Below are positions 26,618-35,814 of a DNA stretch of 59,932 nucleotides, piece after piece. The notes beneath the pieces are model-generated. The model saw nothing but the letters and a program-made list of their open reading frames with translations, had not been told where the DNA came from and searched no databases. The position numbers and the translations under genes were made by a program. The DNA comes from Streptomyces olivaceus (GTDB taxonomy: Bacteria; Actinomycetota; Actinomycetes; Streptomycetales; Streptomycetaceae). Location: positions 1-59,932 of the forward strand of contig NZ_JOFH01000043.1 in NCBI RefSeq assembly GCF_000721235.1. The letters are read 5' to 3'. Each line of letters begins with the position of its first letter. Position 1 is the stretch's first letter.

Positions 26618-29545
26618 TCAGGACCGGGTGCACGGCCCAGAGAGGCGGTCAGTATCACTACGTCGGGCGCCCACGACCAAGAGCTGTCGGCCGGTCGGAC
26701 ACATCCGCGGCTCGTCGAACGTGAGCGGGAGACCGCTGTTCTGCGCGACCTCGTCCGCCGTACCGCGGCGGGGCGCACCGGTCTCGTCGTCGTCAAGGGG
26801 CCGGCCGGTATAGGCAGGACGGCGCTCCTGCGGGCGCTGGCCGAGGAGGCCGAGCGCCGCGGTCTGCGCGTCGTCGAAACGGCGGGGGCGCGGGAACGGA
26901 TGCTCCGCTTCGGCTCTCCGGGCGCCCCGCTCGGCACCGCGGCCCTCGACGCCTCGGCCGCCGACGGACGCGCCCCCGCCCGGGGCGGGCGGTCCGGCGA
27001 CCGGGGCGGGCGGGCACGCGCCCCGGTCGCCTCGCCCGATGGCACCGCCGCACCACCGCTCCACGGCCCGCTCCTCACCTACCGGCAGGTGGTGGGCTCC
27101 GCCTCGGTGACACGTCCGACGCTCCTGTCGGTCGACGACGCCGACCGCGCCGACCTGGAGTCGATCCGGGCGCTCGTCCGTCTCATGCGGACCCGGCACG
27201 ACCTGCCGGTCCTGCTGGCCCTCGGCTGGCGCGACCGCGAGGAGCCGGCCGCGCCCGTGGAATGGGCGACCCGTTCGACGCTCGAGGTGATCAGGCCCCG
27301 GCCGCTTTCCGGGCCGGGTGTCACCGCGGTGGTCCGCCGGCTGGCGGGAACCGCCGTCGAGGCCGGGTTCCAGGCGGGCTGTCTGGCCGCGACCGGCGGT
27401 ATCCCCTCGCTGGTGACGGGGCTGGTCGCGGGTCTGGGCGAGCTGCGCCTGCCGCTGACGGGCGCCGGTCTCGAAGCGGCTAGCGGGGGCGACGTCCCGG
27501 TGTTCGGTGCACGGGTGCGGCGTCTCCTGCACGGGCAGTCCCCCGTCGCGGTGCGCGCGGCGCAGGCGATGGCCGTGCTGGGCGACGGGACCGCGACCAC
27601 GACCGGGGCCGGGCTGGCGCGGGTGGAGACGACCGCGTTCACCCGTTCTCTGCGCAGGCTGGAGGCGGTCGGGCTGGCCCGGGCGTCCGCCGCGGACACG
27701 TGGTCCCTCGCGCACCCCGCCGTCCGGCACGCGGTCCTGACGGGCACCCCGTCCAGGACCCGGACGGACCTGCACGGGCGCGCCGCCCGGCTGCTGCACG
27801 ACAGCGGGGCGCCGGCCGGCGACATCGCCGGGCACCTGCTGGCGTCGCCGGCCGTCGCGCGGGAGCCGTGGGCGCGGGCCCTGCTGCGGGAGGAGGCCCG
27901 CACGGCGCTCCTGCGCGGGGCCGCGGAACACGCGGTGAGGTTGCTGCGGTCCTGCGTCCCGCCCGGCCGCGAGGGCACCTGCGACCCGGTGCTGGTGATG
28001 GAACTGGGCATCGCCGAGAGCAGGGTGGACGCGGAGTCCGGCATCGGGCACCTGACGTCCGTGCTGGACCGCCTGCCCGGCCCGGACCTGCGCCTGACGG
28101 CGCTCAGCGCACTCGTCGGCGCCCTGACCCGCACCGGCAGGACGGGACGTGCGGCTCAGCTGCTGGCCGCCCAGGACACCGGTTCGCCCTCCGGACGGGC
28201 GCGCCTCCAGCTGCTGGAGGCGGACATGCTGCTGGCCGCGACCGACAACCGCGAGGCCTACACGGACCTGCTCCAAGGGGTGTCGCTGCGCCTGGACCTG
28301 CCCGGCACGACCGCGGAGGAGCGGGCCCTGCTGGCGGGCCGTGCCTTCATCGCGGTGAGCCGGGGCGAGCGCCTTCCGCAGGCGCTGTCCGCGGCGGACA
28401 GGGTGCTGCTGAGCGGTACCCCGCTCACCGACTCCCCCGTCTCGCTGGCCGCCGCGGCCGCCGCGCTGGCGTACGCGGACCGTCCCGCCGACGCCGCCCA
28501 CGTGTACCGGCAGCTGCTGGAGGGTGCCGACGCCGTGCCCGACCATCTGCGGGCGGGCCTGCTCGCCCTGGACGGTGAGGCCGCCCAGCGGCTGGGGCGT
28601 ATCGACCTGGCGCTCCGCTCCACGGCCCAGGCCCTGGGGTCGACGCCCGGCGCACGGGTCACCCACCACCAGACGCTGGCGCTGGCGGTCCGGCTGCACG
28701 CGCTGCTCGACCGGGGCGACATCGTGGCGGCCGACGCCCTGGCCGGTACGGTGCCGCCGGACGCGATCGACGACGCCTGGCAGTGGAGCGAGTACCTCGC
28801 CGCCCGCGGGCGCCTCCGGCTGGCCCAGAACGACCCGGTGGCCGCGGTGGCGGACCTGACGGAGTGCGGCCGCCGGCAGGAGCTGTGGCAGCGGACGAAC
28901 CCGGCCGCCTCACCGTGGTGGTACTGGGCCGGCCACGCCCACCTGGCCGCCGGAGACCCGGCCGAGGCAGGCCGGCTGGCCACCCGGGCCGTGGATCTCG
29001 CGCACTCCGCCGACTTCCCCGTCGCCCTGGGCACGGCGCTGGAGCTGCTGGCCTCGGCGGGCGGGGAACGCGGGCGGCTGCAGATCCTCGAGGACGCCGA
29101 GGGCGTGCTGGCGCAGAGCGGGGCCGCGCTCTCCCTGGCACGGACCCGGGTGGCCCGCGGCCGTGCGCTGCTGCGGGCCGGGCATGTCGGACCGGCCCGG
29201 AAGGTGCTGCGCCGGGGCTGGGACGAGTCGCACGCGCTCGGGGCCCACGCCCTGCACGACGAGGCGCACGGCCTGCTGCTCAGCGCGGGGGCCCGGCCGC
29301 GCCGCGGCGCCTCGCGCGGTGCGGGCGAACTCACCCGCAGCGAGAAGCAGGTGGCACGGCTGGCAGCGGCGGGGCGGACCAACCTGCAGATCGCGGAGGC
29401 ACTCTTCGTGACGCGCCGCACGGTGGAACTGCACCTGACCTCCGTCTACCGCAAGCTCGGTCTGTCGGGGCGGAAGGAGTTGCGGAGTGCCCTGGGGCGG
29501 CCGCGGGGCGGCGCGGACGCCGCCCCCGCCCGCCGCGAGCGGTGA
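26618..29545 (+). CDS. Second LAL-type LuxR regulator; start codon unclear
   Basis: About 960 codons. The frame is open from 26618. LVERERETAVLRDL and Walker A GPAGIGRT (~26798) form the expected N-terminus, and the C-terminal HTH (TRSEKQVARLAAAGRTNLQI, then RRTVELHLTSVYRKLG) is intact. Between the in-frame TGA at 26615 and Walker A there is no ATG, GTG or TTG. The first ATG (26900) would remove Walker A. An ATG at 26609 is in frame but is followed after one codon by that TGA. Possible explanations: a non-standard start (CTG at 26684 or ATC at 26654), a sequence error, or a disabled gene. The rest of the frame is undamaged, which argues against an old pseudogene. Confidence 0.8.
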   Translation, partial: SGPGARPREAVSITTSGAHDQELSAGRTHPRLVERERETAVLRDLVRRTAAGRTGLVVVKGPAGIGRTALLRALAEEAERRGLRVVETAGARERMLRFGSPGAPLGTAALDASAADGRAPARGGRSGDRGGRARAPVASPDGTAAPPLHGPLLTYRQVVGSASVTRPTLLSVDDADRADLESIRALVRLMRTRHDLPVLLALGWRDREEPAAPVEWATRSTLEVIRPRPLSGPGVTAVVRRLAGTAVEAGFQAGCLAATGGIPSLVTGLVAGLGELRLPLTGAGLEAASGGDVPVFGARVRRLLHGQSPVAVRAAQAMAVLGDGTATTTGAGLARVETTAFTRSLRRLEAVGLARASAADTWSLAHPAVRHAVLTGTPSRTRTDLHGRAARLLHDSGAPAGDIAGHLLASPAVAREPWARALLREEARTALLRGAAEHAVRLLRSCVPPGREGTCDPVLVMELGIAESRVDAESGIGHLTSVLDRLPGPDLRLTALSALVGALTRTGRTGRAAQLLAAQDTGSPSGRARLQLLEADMLLAATDNREAYTDLLQGVSLRLDLPGTTAEERALLAGRAFIAVSRGERLPQALSAADRVLLSGTPLTDSPVSLAAAAAALAYADRPADAAHVYRQLLEGADAVPDHLRAGLLALDGEAAQRLGRIDLALRSTAQALGSTPGARVTHHQTLALAVRLHALLDRGDIVAADALAGTVPPDAIDDAWQWSEYLAARGRLRLAQNDPVAAVADLTECGRRQELWQRTNPAASPWWYWAGHAHLAAGDPAEAGRLATRAVDLAHSADFPVALGTALELLASAGGERGRLQILEDAEGVLAQSGAALSLARTRVARGRALLRAGHVGPARKVLRRGWDESHALGAHALHDEAHGLLLSAGARPRRGASRGAGELTRSEKQVARLAAAGRTNLQIAEALFVTRRTVELHLTSVYRKLGLSGRKELRSALGRPRGGADAAPARRER

Positions 29546-29812
29546 CCCGGGGCCGGCCGACGCCGGTCCCAACGACGAAGCCGCCCACCGGACTTCTTTT
29601 CCCGGCGGGCTGCCACAACGCACCCAAGTGTGTCTAGTCTTGCGGGAGCAGCACAGCTCTCGCAGAACTCGCGCAGCCAGGCCGTTCGCCTGTCGCCTGC
29701 CGGATCCGTTCTCGCGTACCGCGGACCGGATCCCTCTTCCCCCCACCGTCGGCGCCGGCCGGCTCCCCGTCGCGCGGAGCGCCGAGCGCCCTCATGACCG
29801 GAAGGAAACGGC

Positions 29813-30184
29813 ATGACCGCTTTCGAGGTGGACCAGATCGCCGAACGAGTCCGCCGCTACTACGCGTTGGTGGACGACGGAGACGTCCGGGGAGTCGTCG
29901 GGCTCTTCGCCGACCGCGCGGTGTACGAGCGTCCCGGCTACGAGCCGATCGTCGGACGGGACGGGCTCGACGCCTTCTACCGTGGTGAGCGGGTCATCGA
30001 CACGGGGAGTCACACGGTCGTCAGGCTGGTGGTCGGGGCGGCCGACGCCGCCGTGGAGGGTGAGTTCCGCGGGACGCTGAAGGACGGCAGCGAGGTGGAC
30101 CTGCGGTTCGCCGACTTCTTCCGGCTGAACGAGGACCTGCTCTTCGAGGCCCGCAACACGTACTTCTTCTCGCCGATGGTGTGA
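29813..30184 (+). CDS. NTF2/SnoaL-like small protein
   Basis: 123 aa. The pattern of an N-terminal helix (RVRRYYALVDDGDV), GLFADRAVYERPGY, and a C-terminal beta-sheet region ending DFFRLNEDLLFEARNTYFF is that of the SnoaL/ketosteroid-isomerase-like cone fold. Members are isomerases, cyclases or hydrolases, or bind ligands. GGAAGGAAA precedes the ATG. It lies 142 bp before the halogenase on the same strand, so a shared transcript is likely. Its role is unknown and could be tailoring of an aromatic residue. The 267-bp gap before it (29546-29812) has no further gene. A weak TAGTCT box near 29634 may be a promoter. Confidence 0.8.
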   Translation: MTAFEVDQIAERVRRYYALVDDGDVRGVVGLFADRAVYERPGYEPIVGRDGLDAFYRGERVIDTGSHTVVRLVVGAADAAVEGEFRGTLKDGSEVDLRFADFFRLNEDLLFEARNTYFFSPMV

Positions 30185-30326
30185 GCACGGGGCGCCGCCG
30201 CGCGTAACGGTGGCTGACACCGATGTTCCGGGGGTCGCCGCCCGCGAGGATTCCGTCCGGACGACCGCGCCGTGGTCGCCGCCGGCCGGTCCCGTCGGCC
30301 GGTCTCCCTCGGTCGGAAGGGCCACC

Positions 30327-31769
30327 ATGACCAGTACCGGCGATTCGGCATCGGCGGAGTCGTTCGACGTGATCGTCGTCGGAGGCGGCCCCGCCGGGTC
30401 GTCGGCCGCGACGTTCGTGGCCCTGCAGGGGCACCGTGTCCTGCTGCTGGAGAAGGAGAGCTTCCCCCGGCACCAGATCGGTGAGTCCCTGCTGCCGTCC
30501 ACGGTGCACGGGATCTGCGCGCTCCTCGGCGTGTCCGAGGAACTGCACAGTGCCGGGTTCGTGAAGAAGCACGGCGGCACGTTCCGCTGGGGCTCCAACA
30601 CCGAACCGTGGACCTTCGACTTCGCGCTCTCCGAGAAGTTCGCGGGCCCCACCTCGTACGCCTACCAGGTCGAGCGCATGAAGTTCGACCAGTTGCTGCT
30701 CGACAACGCCCGGCGCAAGGGCGTCGTGGTCCGTGAGCGCTGCGCGGTCCGCGACGTCCTGGAGGACGGCGGCCGGGTGAACGGGGTGCGCTACACGGAC
30801 GAGGACGGCACCGAGCGGGAGACGCGCGCGCGGTTCGTCGTCGACGCCTCCGGCAACCAGAGCCGGCTGCAGGGACGCGTCGGCGGCGAGCGCCGCTACT
30901 CGGAGTTCTTCCAGAACATCGCGCTCTACGGCTACTTCGAGGGCGGCAAGCGGCCGCCGGCGCCGAACAGCGGCAACATCACCTGCGTCGCCTTCGACTC
31001 GGGCTGGTTCTGGTACATCCCGCTGTCCGACACCCTCACCTCGGTGGGCGCGGTGGTGCGCAAGGAGTGCGCCGACCGGATCCGGGGCGACCGCGGCGAG
31101 GCACTGGCCGAGATGATCGCCGACTGCCCGCTCGTCTCCGACTACCTGTCGGAGGCGGAACGGGTCACCAGCGGGCCGTACGGCGAGGTCCGGGTGCGCA
31201 AGGACTACTCGTACCTGCACGACGGCTTCTGGCGGCCGGGCCTGACGCTGGTGGGTGACGCGGTGGGCTTCATCGACCCGCTGTTCTCCTCCGGCGTGCA
31301 CATGGCCACGTTCAGCGCGCTGCTGGCCGCGCGTTCCATCAACAGCGTGCTCCGCGGCGACCTGGAGGAAGAGGAGTGCTTCGCGGAGTACGAGGCCCGG
31401 TACCGCAAGGAGTACCAGACCTTCCACGACTTCCTCGTCAGCTTCTACGACGTCACCCGGGACGAGCAGCAGTACTTCGACGACGCCCGGCGCGTCACCC
31501 GTGACTCCGCGCCCGGCGCCGGGGCGTTCGTCGGGCTGGTCGGCGGGGGTGCCTCGGACGACACGGCGCTGACCTCCGACGACTACCGCGACCAGCGCAA
31601 GAAGGACCTGCGGCAGCAGTCCCGCGACGTCCACTGGGAGGGGCACCGCATCCAGATGCAGGCGGCCTTCGGCGAGGCGGACGACGACGTTCCGGCCGTC
31701 AAGGACGGACTGGTCGTCGCTCAGGACGGCATGCACTGGACGAAGAGCGCGGACTCCGCCGCGGTGTGA
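30327..31769 (+). CDS. FADH2-dependent halogenase (carrier-bound phenol/pyrrole type)
   Basis: 480 aa. FAD-binding VVGGGPAGSS (~residue 18), FPRHQIGESLLPS, GGTFRWG, and the halogenase hallmark WFWYIP (~228). Overall it resembles the BhaA/VhaA and PltA/CndH group, which chlorinates aromatic residues bound to carrier proteins. The ATG at 30327 has GGAAGGG upstream. A longer frame from 30210 lacks homology. It needs a flavin reductase, which is not in the window. Inferred substrate: a tyrosine-like or dihydroxyphenylglycine residue of the NRPS product. It ends 18 bp from the convergent kinase gene. Confidence 0.92.
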   Translation: MTSTGDSASAESFDVIVVGGGPAGSSAATFVALQGHRVLLLEKESFPRHQIGESLLPSTVHGICALLGVSEELHSAGFVKKHGGTFRWGSNTEPWTFDFALSEKFAGPTSYAYQVERMKFDQLLLDNARRKGVVVRERCAVRDVLEDGGRVNGVRYTDEDGTERETRARFVVDASGNQSRLQGRVGGERRYSEFFQNIALYGYFEGGKRPPAPNSGNITCVAFDSGWFWYIPLSDTLTSVGAVVRKECADRIRGDRGEALAEMIADCPLVSDYLSEAERVTSGPYGEVRVRKDYSYLHDGFWRPGLTLVGDAVGFIDPLFSSGVHMATFSALLAARSINSVLRGDLEEEECFAEYEARYRKEYQTFHDFLVSFYDVTRDEQQYFDDARRVTRDSAPGAGAFVGLVGGGASDDTALTSDDYRDQRKKDLRQQSRDVHWEGHRIQMQAAFGEADDDVPAVKDGLVVAQDGMHWTKSADSAAV

Positions 31770-31787
31770 TCCGGTGCCCCTCTCCGG

Positions 31788-32705
31788 CTACCGCGTCTCC
31801 GGCGCCTCCGCGGCGGCCGAGCGGTAGACGGAGAGGGTTCCGGGAAGCTCGGAGCAGGCGGCGCGCGCCGCTGCGAGCCTCTCCCGGTGCCCGTCGGCGG
31901 TGGTGTCGAGGAGCAGCCCGAGCATGGTGCCGCTGTGCGTGCAGACCACTCCGGGGGCGCCGACGCGGTCGGCGATGGCGGTCATGGCGTCGAGGTTGCG
32001 CTTGGGCAGCCGGCGCTGGTTGAGGACGGCGCTGCGGGTGCTGACCGCGCCGACGGCGCTCAGGTCGGCGCCGCGCACGGCGCGGGCGAGGTCGTCGACG
32101 AGTCGCGCGTACTCGTACCGCAGTCCGGGCGGCACGGGGTGGGGGCGCCGGTTGTGGGCGACGGTGTCGAGGTGTCCGCCCTCGTCGACGGCGACGACGG
32201 TGACGGGCGGCAGCACGCCGAGGCGGGCGCGGAGCCGGACGGCACGGTGTTCGAAGACGACGACGCCTGGGTGCATGACCCCGTCGGTCGGTTCGACGGG
32301 GCGCAGCCAGTCCTCGACGGCGGCCGGTGAGGTGTCCAGTCCGAGTACGGTGCCGACGCCGCGGGCCGTCGCGACGAGGTCGGCGGAGGAGCTGGCGAGG
32401 CCCTTGCCGACGAGCAGGTCGCTGTCCAGCAGGAGGGTGCCCCCGCCGCCGTCGCCGTGGGCGTCGAGCATGGCCCTCGCCAGCGTGAGCGACTTGGTCT
32501 TGTGCGCGGGGTAGACGTGGAGCGGGCCGTGCGGGTCGAAGCGGAACCGGGCGCGGCTGCCGAGGCTGATCGGGAGGGTGGCGAGGAAGGCCGTGCCGTC
32601 GGGCAGGACGCCCTGGAGGAGTTCCCCGAAGGTGCCGCAGGCGGCGCCGGTGCCCTCGGCGATGTCCACGGCGACCCGGCGGGCGGCCGCCGGCAGCCCC
32701 GTCAT
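31788..32705 (-). CDS. GHMP-family kinase, L-threonine-kinase (PduX)-like
   Basis: 305 aa. ACGTFGELLQG near the N-terminus and the ATP loop LLVGKGLASSSADLVAT (~residue 98-114) define the GHMP fold. GELLQG in particular is seen in PduX, which phosphorylates free L-threonine for cobalamin. The ATG at 32705 overlaps the lyase stop codon (ATGA), so the two are translationally coupled. There are no cobalamin genes nearby. Inferred role: making O-phospho-L-threonine, whose phosphate is displaced by the PLP enzyme at 20255 to build 2,3-diaminobutyrate. It is the last gene of the long minus-strand series. Confidence 0.82.
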   Translation of the reverse strand: MTGLPAAARRVAVDIAEGTGAACGTFGELLQGVLPDGTAFLATLPISLGSRARFRFDPHGPLHVYPAHKTKSLTLARAMLDAHGDGGGGTLLLDSDLLVGKGLASSSADLVATARGVGTVLGLDTSPAAVEDWLRPVEPTDGVMHPGVVVFEHRAVRLRARLGVLPPVTVVAVDEGGHLDTVAHNRRPHPVPPGLRYEYARLVDDLARAVRGADLSAVGAVSTRSAVLNQRRLPKRNLDAMTAIADRVGAPGVVCTHSGTMLGLLLDTTADGHRERLAAARAACSELPGTLSVYRSAAAEAPETR

Positions 32706-34189
32706 GCCTGGTCCCGTGCGGTGACGGGGGTTTCGAGGTGGCGTGCCGCGGCCGTCCGGTGTGCGGTCCTGCGCGACCACTCGGCGTCGAGCCGGTCGAG
32801 TTCGCGCGACTCGTCGGCCAGGAGCCGCGCGACCTGGTCGGGGTGGGCGGAGCCGGCCGAGCGCTTGGCGCGCAGTCCGGCGTCGATGTCGAAGGACTCG
32901 GCGAGCAGTTCGGCGGCCGGTTCGGCCTCGTGACCGGATTCGGCGGCGCAGGCCCTCAGCAGGTCGGCGTCGGGGCGGTCGGCGCGCAGGCCCTGCTCGA
33001 CGGCGCGCTTGACGTAGCGTCCGGCGACGATCTGGGCCGTGCGCCAGGGGATGCCGCAGTCCAGGGTGAGGCGGTTGGCGAGGGTGAAGCCGCCGAGGTG
33101 GTCCTCGGCGCAGGCGCCGCGCATCCGGTCGGTGCGGTAGGTGGTGCCGGTGACGACGGCGTGGGTCAGACGCAGCAGCGAGCGCATGGCCCGGGCCTGG
33201 GTGTGCAGGTGGGCGCCGGTCTCCTTGGACACCTCCACGGTGTTGCTGTACGGGGTGTTGCGCTGTCCGGCGACGAGGTCGGCGGCCCGGCCGACGACGT
33301 GGGCGCAGCGTCCGCGGATGCGTTCGAGTACGGGGAAGTTGCGCTTCTGCGGCATGGCCGCGGAGATGCCCGCGAGGTCGTCGGGCAGGTCGAGGAAGCC
33401 GAAGCCGCTGCCGCCCCAGGTCATGAAGTCGGTGGTGAAGCGGCTGAGGACGGCGGCGTAGCCGGCGAGGTCCGAGGCCATGGCGGTGGTCCAGGTGCGG
33501 GAGGCGACGCCCACCAGCGCGTGCGGCTGGGCTCGGGCGAAGCCGAGGTGGGCGGCGAGCCGGTCGCGGTCCCAGGGCAGTTCCTGTCCGGCCATGGCGC
33601 CGGATCCCAGCGGGCAGGCGTCCGTCTCGTCGTAGGTGTGCAGCATGCGGCGCAGTGCGGCGTTGGTCTCGGCGGCGAGGGCGGCGAGGTGGTAGCCGGG
33701 GGTGATGATCTGCGCGGCCTGGCCGTGGGTGTAGCCGGGCATGGGGGCGTCGGTGTGGCGGGCGGCGAGGGCGGTGACGGCCCGGCCGAGGTCCAGGAGG
33801 TCCGCCGCGACGGCGGTGAAGTCGGTGCGTGCTGCCATGAGCTGGGCGCACACCTGGGCGTCGTTGCGGCTGCGGTCGACGTGCCAGGCGGCGAAGGGCG
33901 GGGTGGGGCCGGACTGCACGTGGTGTTCCAGCGCGAAGGAGATGTCGGACATGTTGCGCTGCGGGTCGGCGCGTATCGCGTCGGCGTCGAGCGAGCCGAG
34001 GCGGGCGTCGAGGGATGCGGCGCCCGCGGTGTCGACCAGCCCCATCCTCAGGTACTCGCGCAGGAGGGCCCGCTCGACGGCGACGTAGTGGGGCAGCAGG
34101 TGTTCGGCCTCGTGGGCGAACTGCGCGGCGAGCACCTCCTCGTGCCACACGTCGCTCGGTGTGCCGTCGATCCGGCCGGTCACCGCCAT
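32702..34189 (-). CDS. Argininosuccinate lyase-like enzyme (fumarase/aspartase superfamily)
   Basis: 495 aa. WHVDRSRNDAQV, MPGYTHGQ and ISAAMPQKRNF (~280) match the three superfamily regions of argininosuccinate lyase. The catalytic Ser and the His of GYTH are kept, but the usual GSS before MPQK is ISA and the Pro after KxN is Phe, so the substrate is probably altered. In pacidamycin-type clusters a homologous lyase is proposed to release fumarate from an N-succinyl adduct, leaving a beta-amino group. That fits the kinase next to it and the PLP enzyme at 20255. Start: the ATG at 34189 with GGGAGGA. It overlaps the C-PCP gene by 10 bp. Confidence 0.85.
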   Translation of the reverse strand: MAVTGRIDGTPSDVWHEEVLAAQFAHEAEHLLPHYVAVERALLREYLRMGLVDTAGAASLDARLGSLDADAIRADPQRNMSDISFALEHHVQSGPTPPFAAWHVDRSRNDAQVCAQLMAARTDFTAVAADLLDLGRAVTALAARHTDAPMPGYTHGQAAQIITPGYHLAALAAETNAALRRMLHTYDETDACPLGSGAMAGQELPWDRDRLAAHLGFARAQPHALVGVASRTWTTAMASDLAGYAAVLSRFTTDFMTWGGSGFGFLDLPDDLAGISAAMPQKRNFPVLERIRGRCAHVVGRAADLVAGQRNTPYSNTVEVSKETGAHLHTQARAMRSLLRLTHAVVTGTTYRTDRMRGACAEDHLGGFTLANRLTLDCGIPWRTAQIVAGRYVKRAVEQGLRADRPDADLLRACAAESGHEAEPAAELLAESFDIDAGLRAKRSAGSAHPDQVARLLADESRELDRLDAEWSRRTAHRTAAARHLETPVTARDQA

Positions 34190-35814
34190 GCCGTCCTCCC
34201 GTCCGGGGTGCTTTTCAGGGCGGTGGCGAGTCCGGCCACCGTCGGGTCTGCGAAGAAGGTCCGCAGCGTGGGGCCGCTTCCCCGCGCCGGGGCGAGGCGG
34301 GCCAGCAGGCGCAGGGCCTGGAGCGAGTGGCCGCCCGCGGTGAAGAAGTCCTCGTGTACGTCGACGGTGCCGCCGTCGGTGCCGAGCAGCGTCCGCCAGA
34401 CGGCCGCCACCCGTTCCTCGGCCGCGTCGCGCGGGGCGGTCCGTGCGCGCGGCGCGGCGGGTGCGGGGCGCGGGGTGCCCCGGGGGGCGGGGCCGGTCAG
34501 CAGCGCGGAGAGGCGGGTGCCGGGAGCGTCGAGGAGGGCGGCGAGCAACCGCAGGTAGTCGGCGAGCAGCAGGTCGGCGGTGGAGCGGTCGAAGAGGGCG
34601 GCGTCGTAGACGAGGCGGAGGCCGCTGCCGGCGACGTCGAGGAGGAGGTCCTCCTCGCAGGAGGAGACGGGCGGGCCCAGACCGTCGGCGGGGGTGTGGT
34701 TGAAGGCGAGCTGGTAGAGGGGCGGTACGCCGGGCAGGCGTGGCACCGCGAGGAGTTCGACGAGGCTCTGGAAGGGGATGTCGAACTTCTCCCCGGCGCG
34801 GACGGCGGCGGTGGTGCGGCGGACCAGTTCGGTGCCGTCGGGGTCGCCGGAGAGGTCGGCCCGCAGGACGCGCATGTTGACGAAGGTGCCGACCATGGCG
34901 CGGGTGGCGGGGTCGTCGCGGCCGGCGACGGGCAGGCCGACGGCGAGGTCGGCGGCGCCGGAGTGGTGGTGGAGCAGCGCGGTCCAGGCGGCGAGGAACA
35001 GCATGACGGGGCGGGTCCCGTGGTGCCGGGCGGCACCGGTCAGGGCGGCGGTGACGCCGACCGGCAGGGCGGCGCGCACCTCGGCCCCGCGGAAGGTGCG
35101 GGCGGGTGGGCGGGGCCGGTCCAGCGGGACGGTGTGCACGGGGGGCAGCCCGCGCAGCCGGGTCCGCCAGTGGACGGCGGCCGCGTCGGCGCCGCCGGTG
35201 CGTGCCCGCTCGCGTTCGCGCCGCGCGTACGCGCCGTAGCCGAGGGGCAGCCGGGGCAGGCGGGCCTCGCGTCCTTCCTCGGCGGCGGCGCAGAGTTCGG
35301 TGAGTTCGGCGTGGACGTTGAACCCGGAGGCGGTGTCGTACACCGTGTGGTGGGCCGCGAAGACCACCGACCAGGCCCCCTCCCCCAGGTTCAGGACGGC
35401 CGCGCGCCACTGGGGCGCCCGGTGGGGGTCGAACGGGGTGCGGGCCAGCCGGGCGCGCAGGGAGCGCCGCTCCTCGGCCTGTGCGGCAGGGTCGTACGCG
35501 CTCAGGTCGGCCAGTTCGATCCGCGGCTCGGGGCGCGGGTGCACCTCCTGGCGGAGCCGTCCGTCCACGGTCCGCAGGACGGTGCGCAGGGGTTCGTGGC
35601 GGTCCATGAGGACGTACAGGGCGTGCACGAGGTCGTTCGCGGTCACGGCCGCGTGCAGGGGGAACTCGTCGACGGCGCAGTAGGTCGGCGGGTCGTGGGC
35701 CAGCCGGGAGGCCAGCCAGGCGCGTTCCTGGGCGTACGTCGCCGGTGCGGTGGCCGGACCGGCGGCGTCGGGTGCGGGCCGGCCGTCGCGGACGGCGGGT
35801 CCGGGACGCGTCAC
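34180..35814 (-). CDS. Stand-alone NRPS condensation-PCP didomain
   Basis: 544 aa. A condensation domain (~20-440) starts with TYAQERAWLASRL, and its active-site motif is AHHTVYDTASG (~150), so the second His and Asp of HHxxxDG are present but the Gly is Thr. A PCP follows (DFFTAGGHSLQALRL, ~500). The GTG start overlaps the stop codon of the upstream gene (GTGA), so translation is coupled. There is no A domain. It probably works in trans with the A-PCP-oxygenase protein encoded just upstream, condensing or transferring that residue. Whether it makes an amide or ester is not visible. Confidence 0.87.
   Translation of the reverse strand: MTRPGPAVRDGRPAPDAAGPATAPATYAQERAWLASRLAHDPPTYCAVDEFPLHAAVTANDLVHALYVLMDRHEPLRTVLRTVDGRLRQEVHPRPEPRIELADLSAYDPAAQAEERRSLRARLARTPFDPHRAPQWRAAVLNLGEGAWSVVFAAHHTVYDTASGFNVHAELTELCAAAEEGREARLPRLPLGYGAYARRERERARTGGADAAAVHWRTRLRGLPPVHTVPLDRPRPPARTFRGAEVRAALPVGVTAALTGAARHHGTRPVMLFLAAWTALLHHHSGAADLAVGLPVAGRDDPATRAMVGTFVNMRVLRADLSGDPDGTELVRRTTAAVRAGEKFDIPFQSLVELLAVPRLPGVPPLYQLAFNHTPADGLGPPVSSCEEDLLLDVAGSGLRLVYDAALFDRSTADLLLADYLRLLAALLDAPGTRLSALLTGPAPRGTPRPAPAAPRARTAPRDAAEERVAAVWRTLLGTDGGTVDVHEDFFTAGGHSLQALRLLARLAPARGSGPTLRTFFADPTVAGLATALKSTPDGRTAWR

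Noticed and set aside
31788..34189. Kinase and lyase as arginine or cobalamin primary metabolism genes
   Set aside because: They are translationally coupled to NRPS genes, no arg or cob genes are nearby, and the lyase has altered motif residues.
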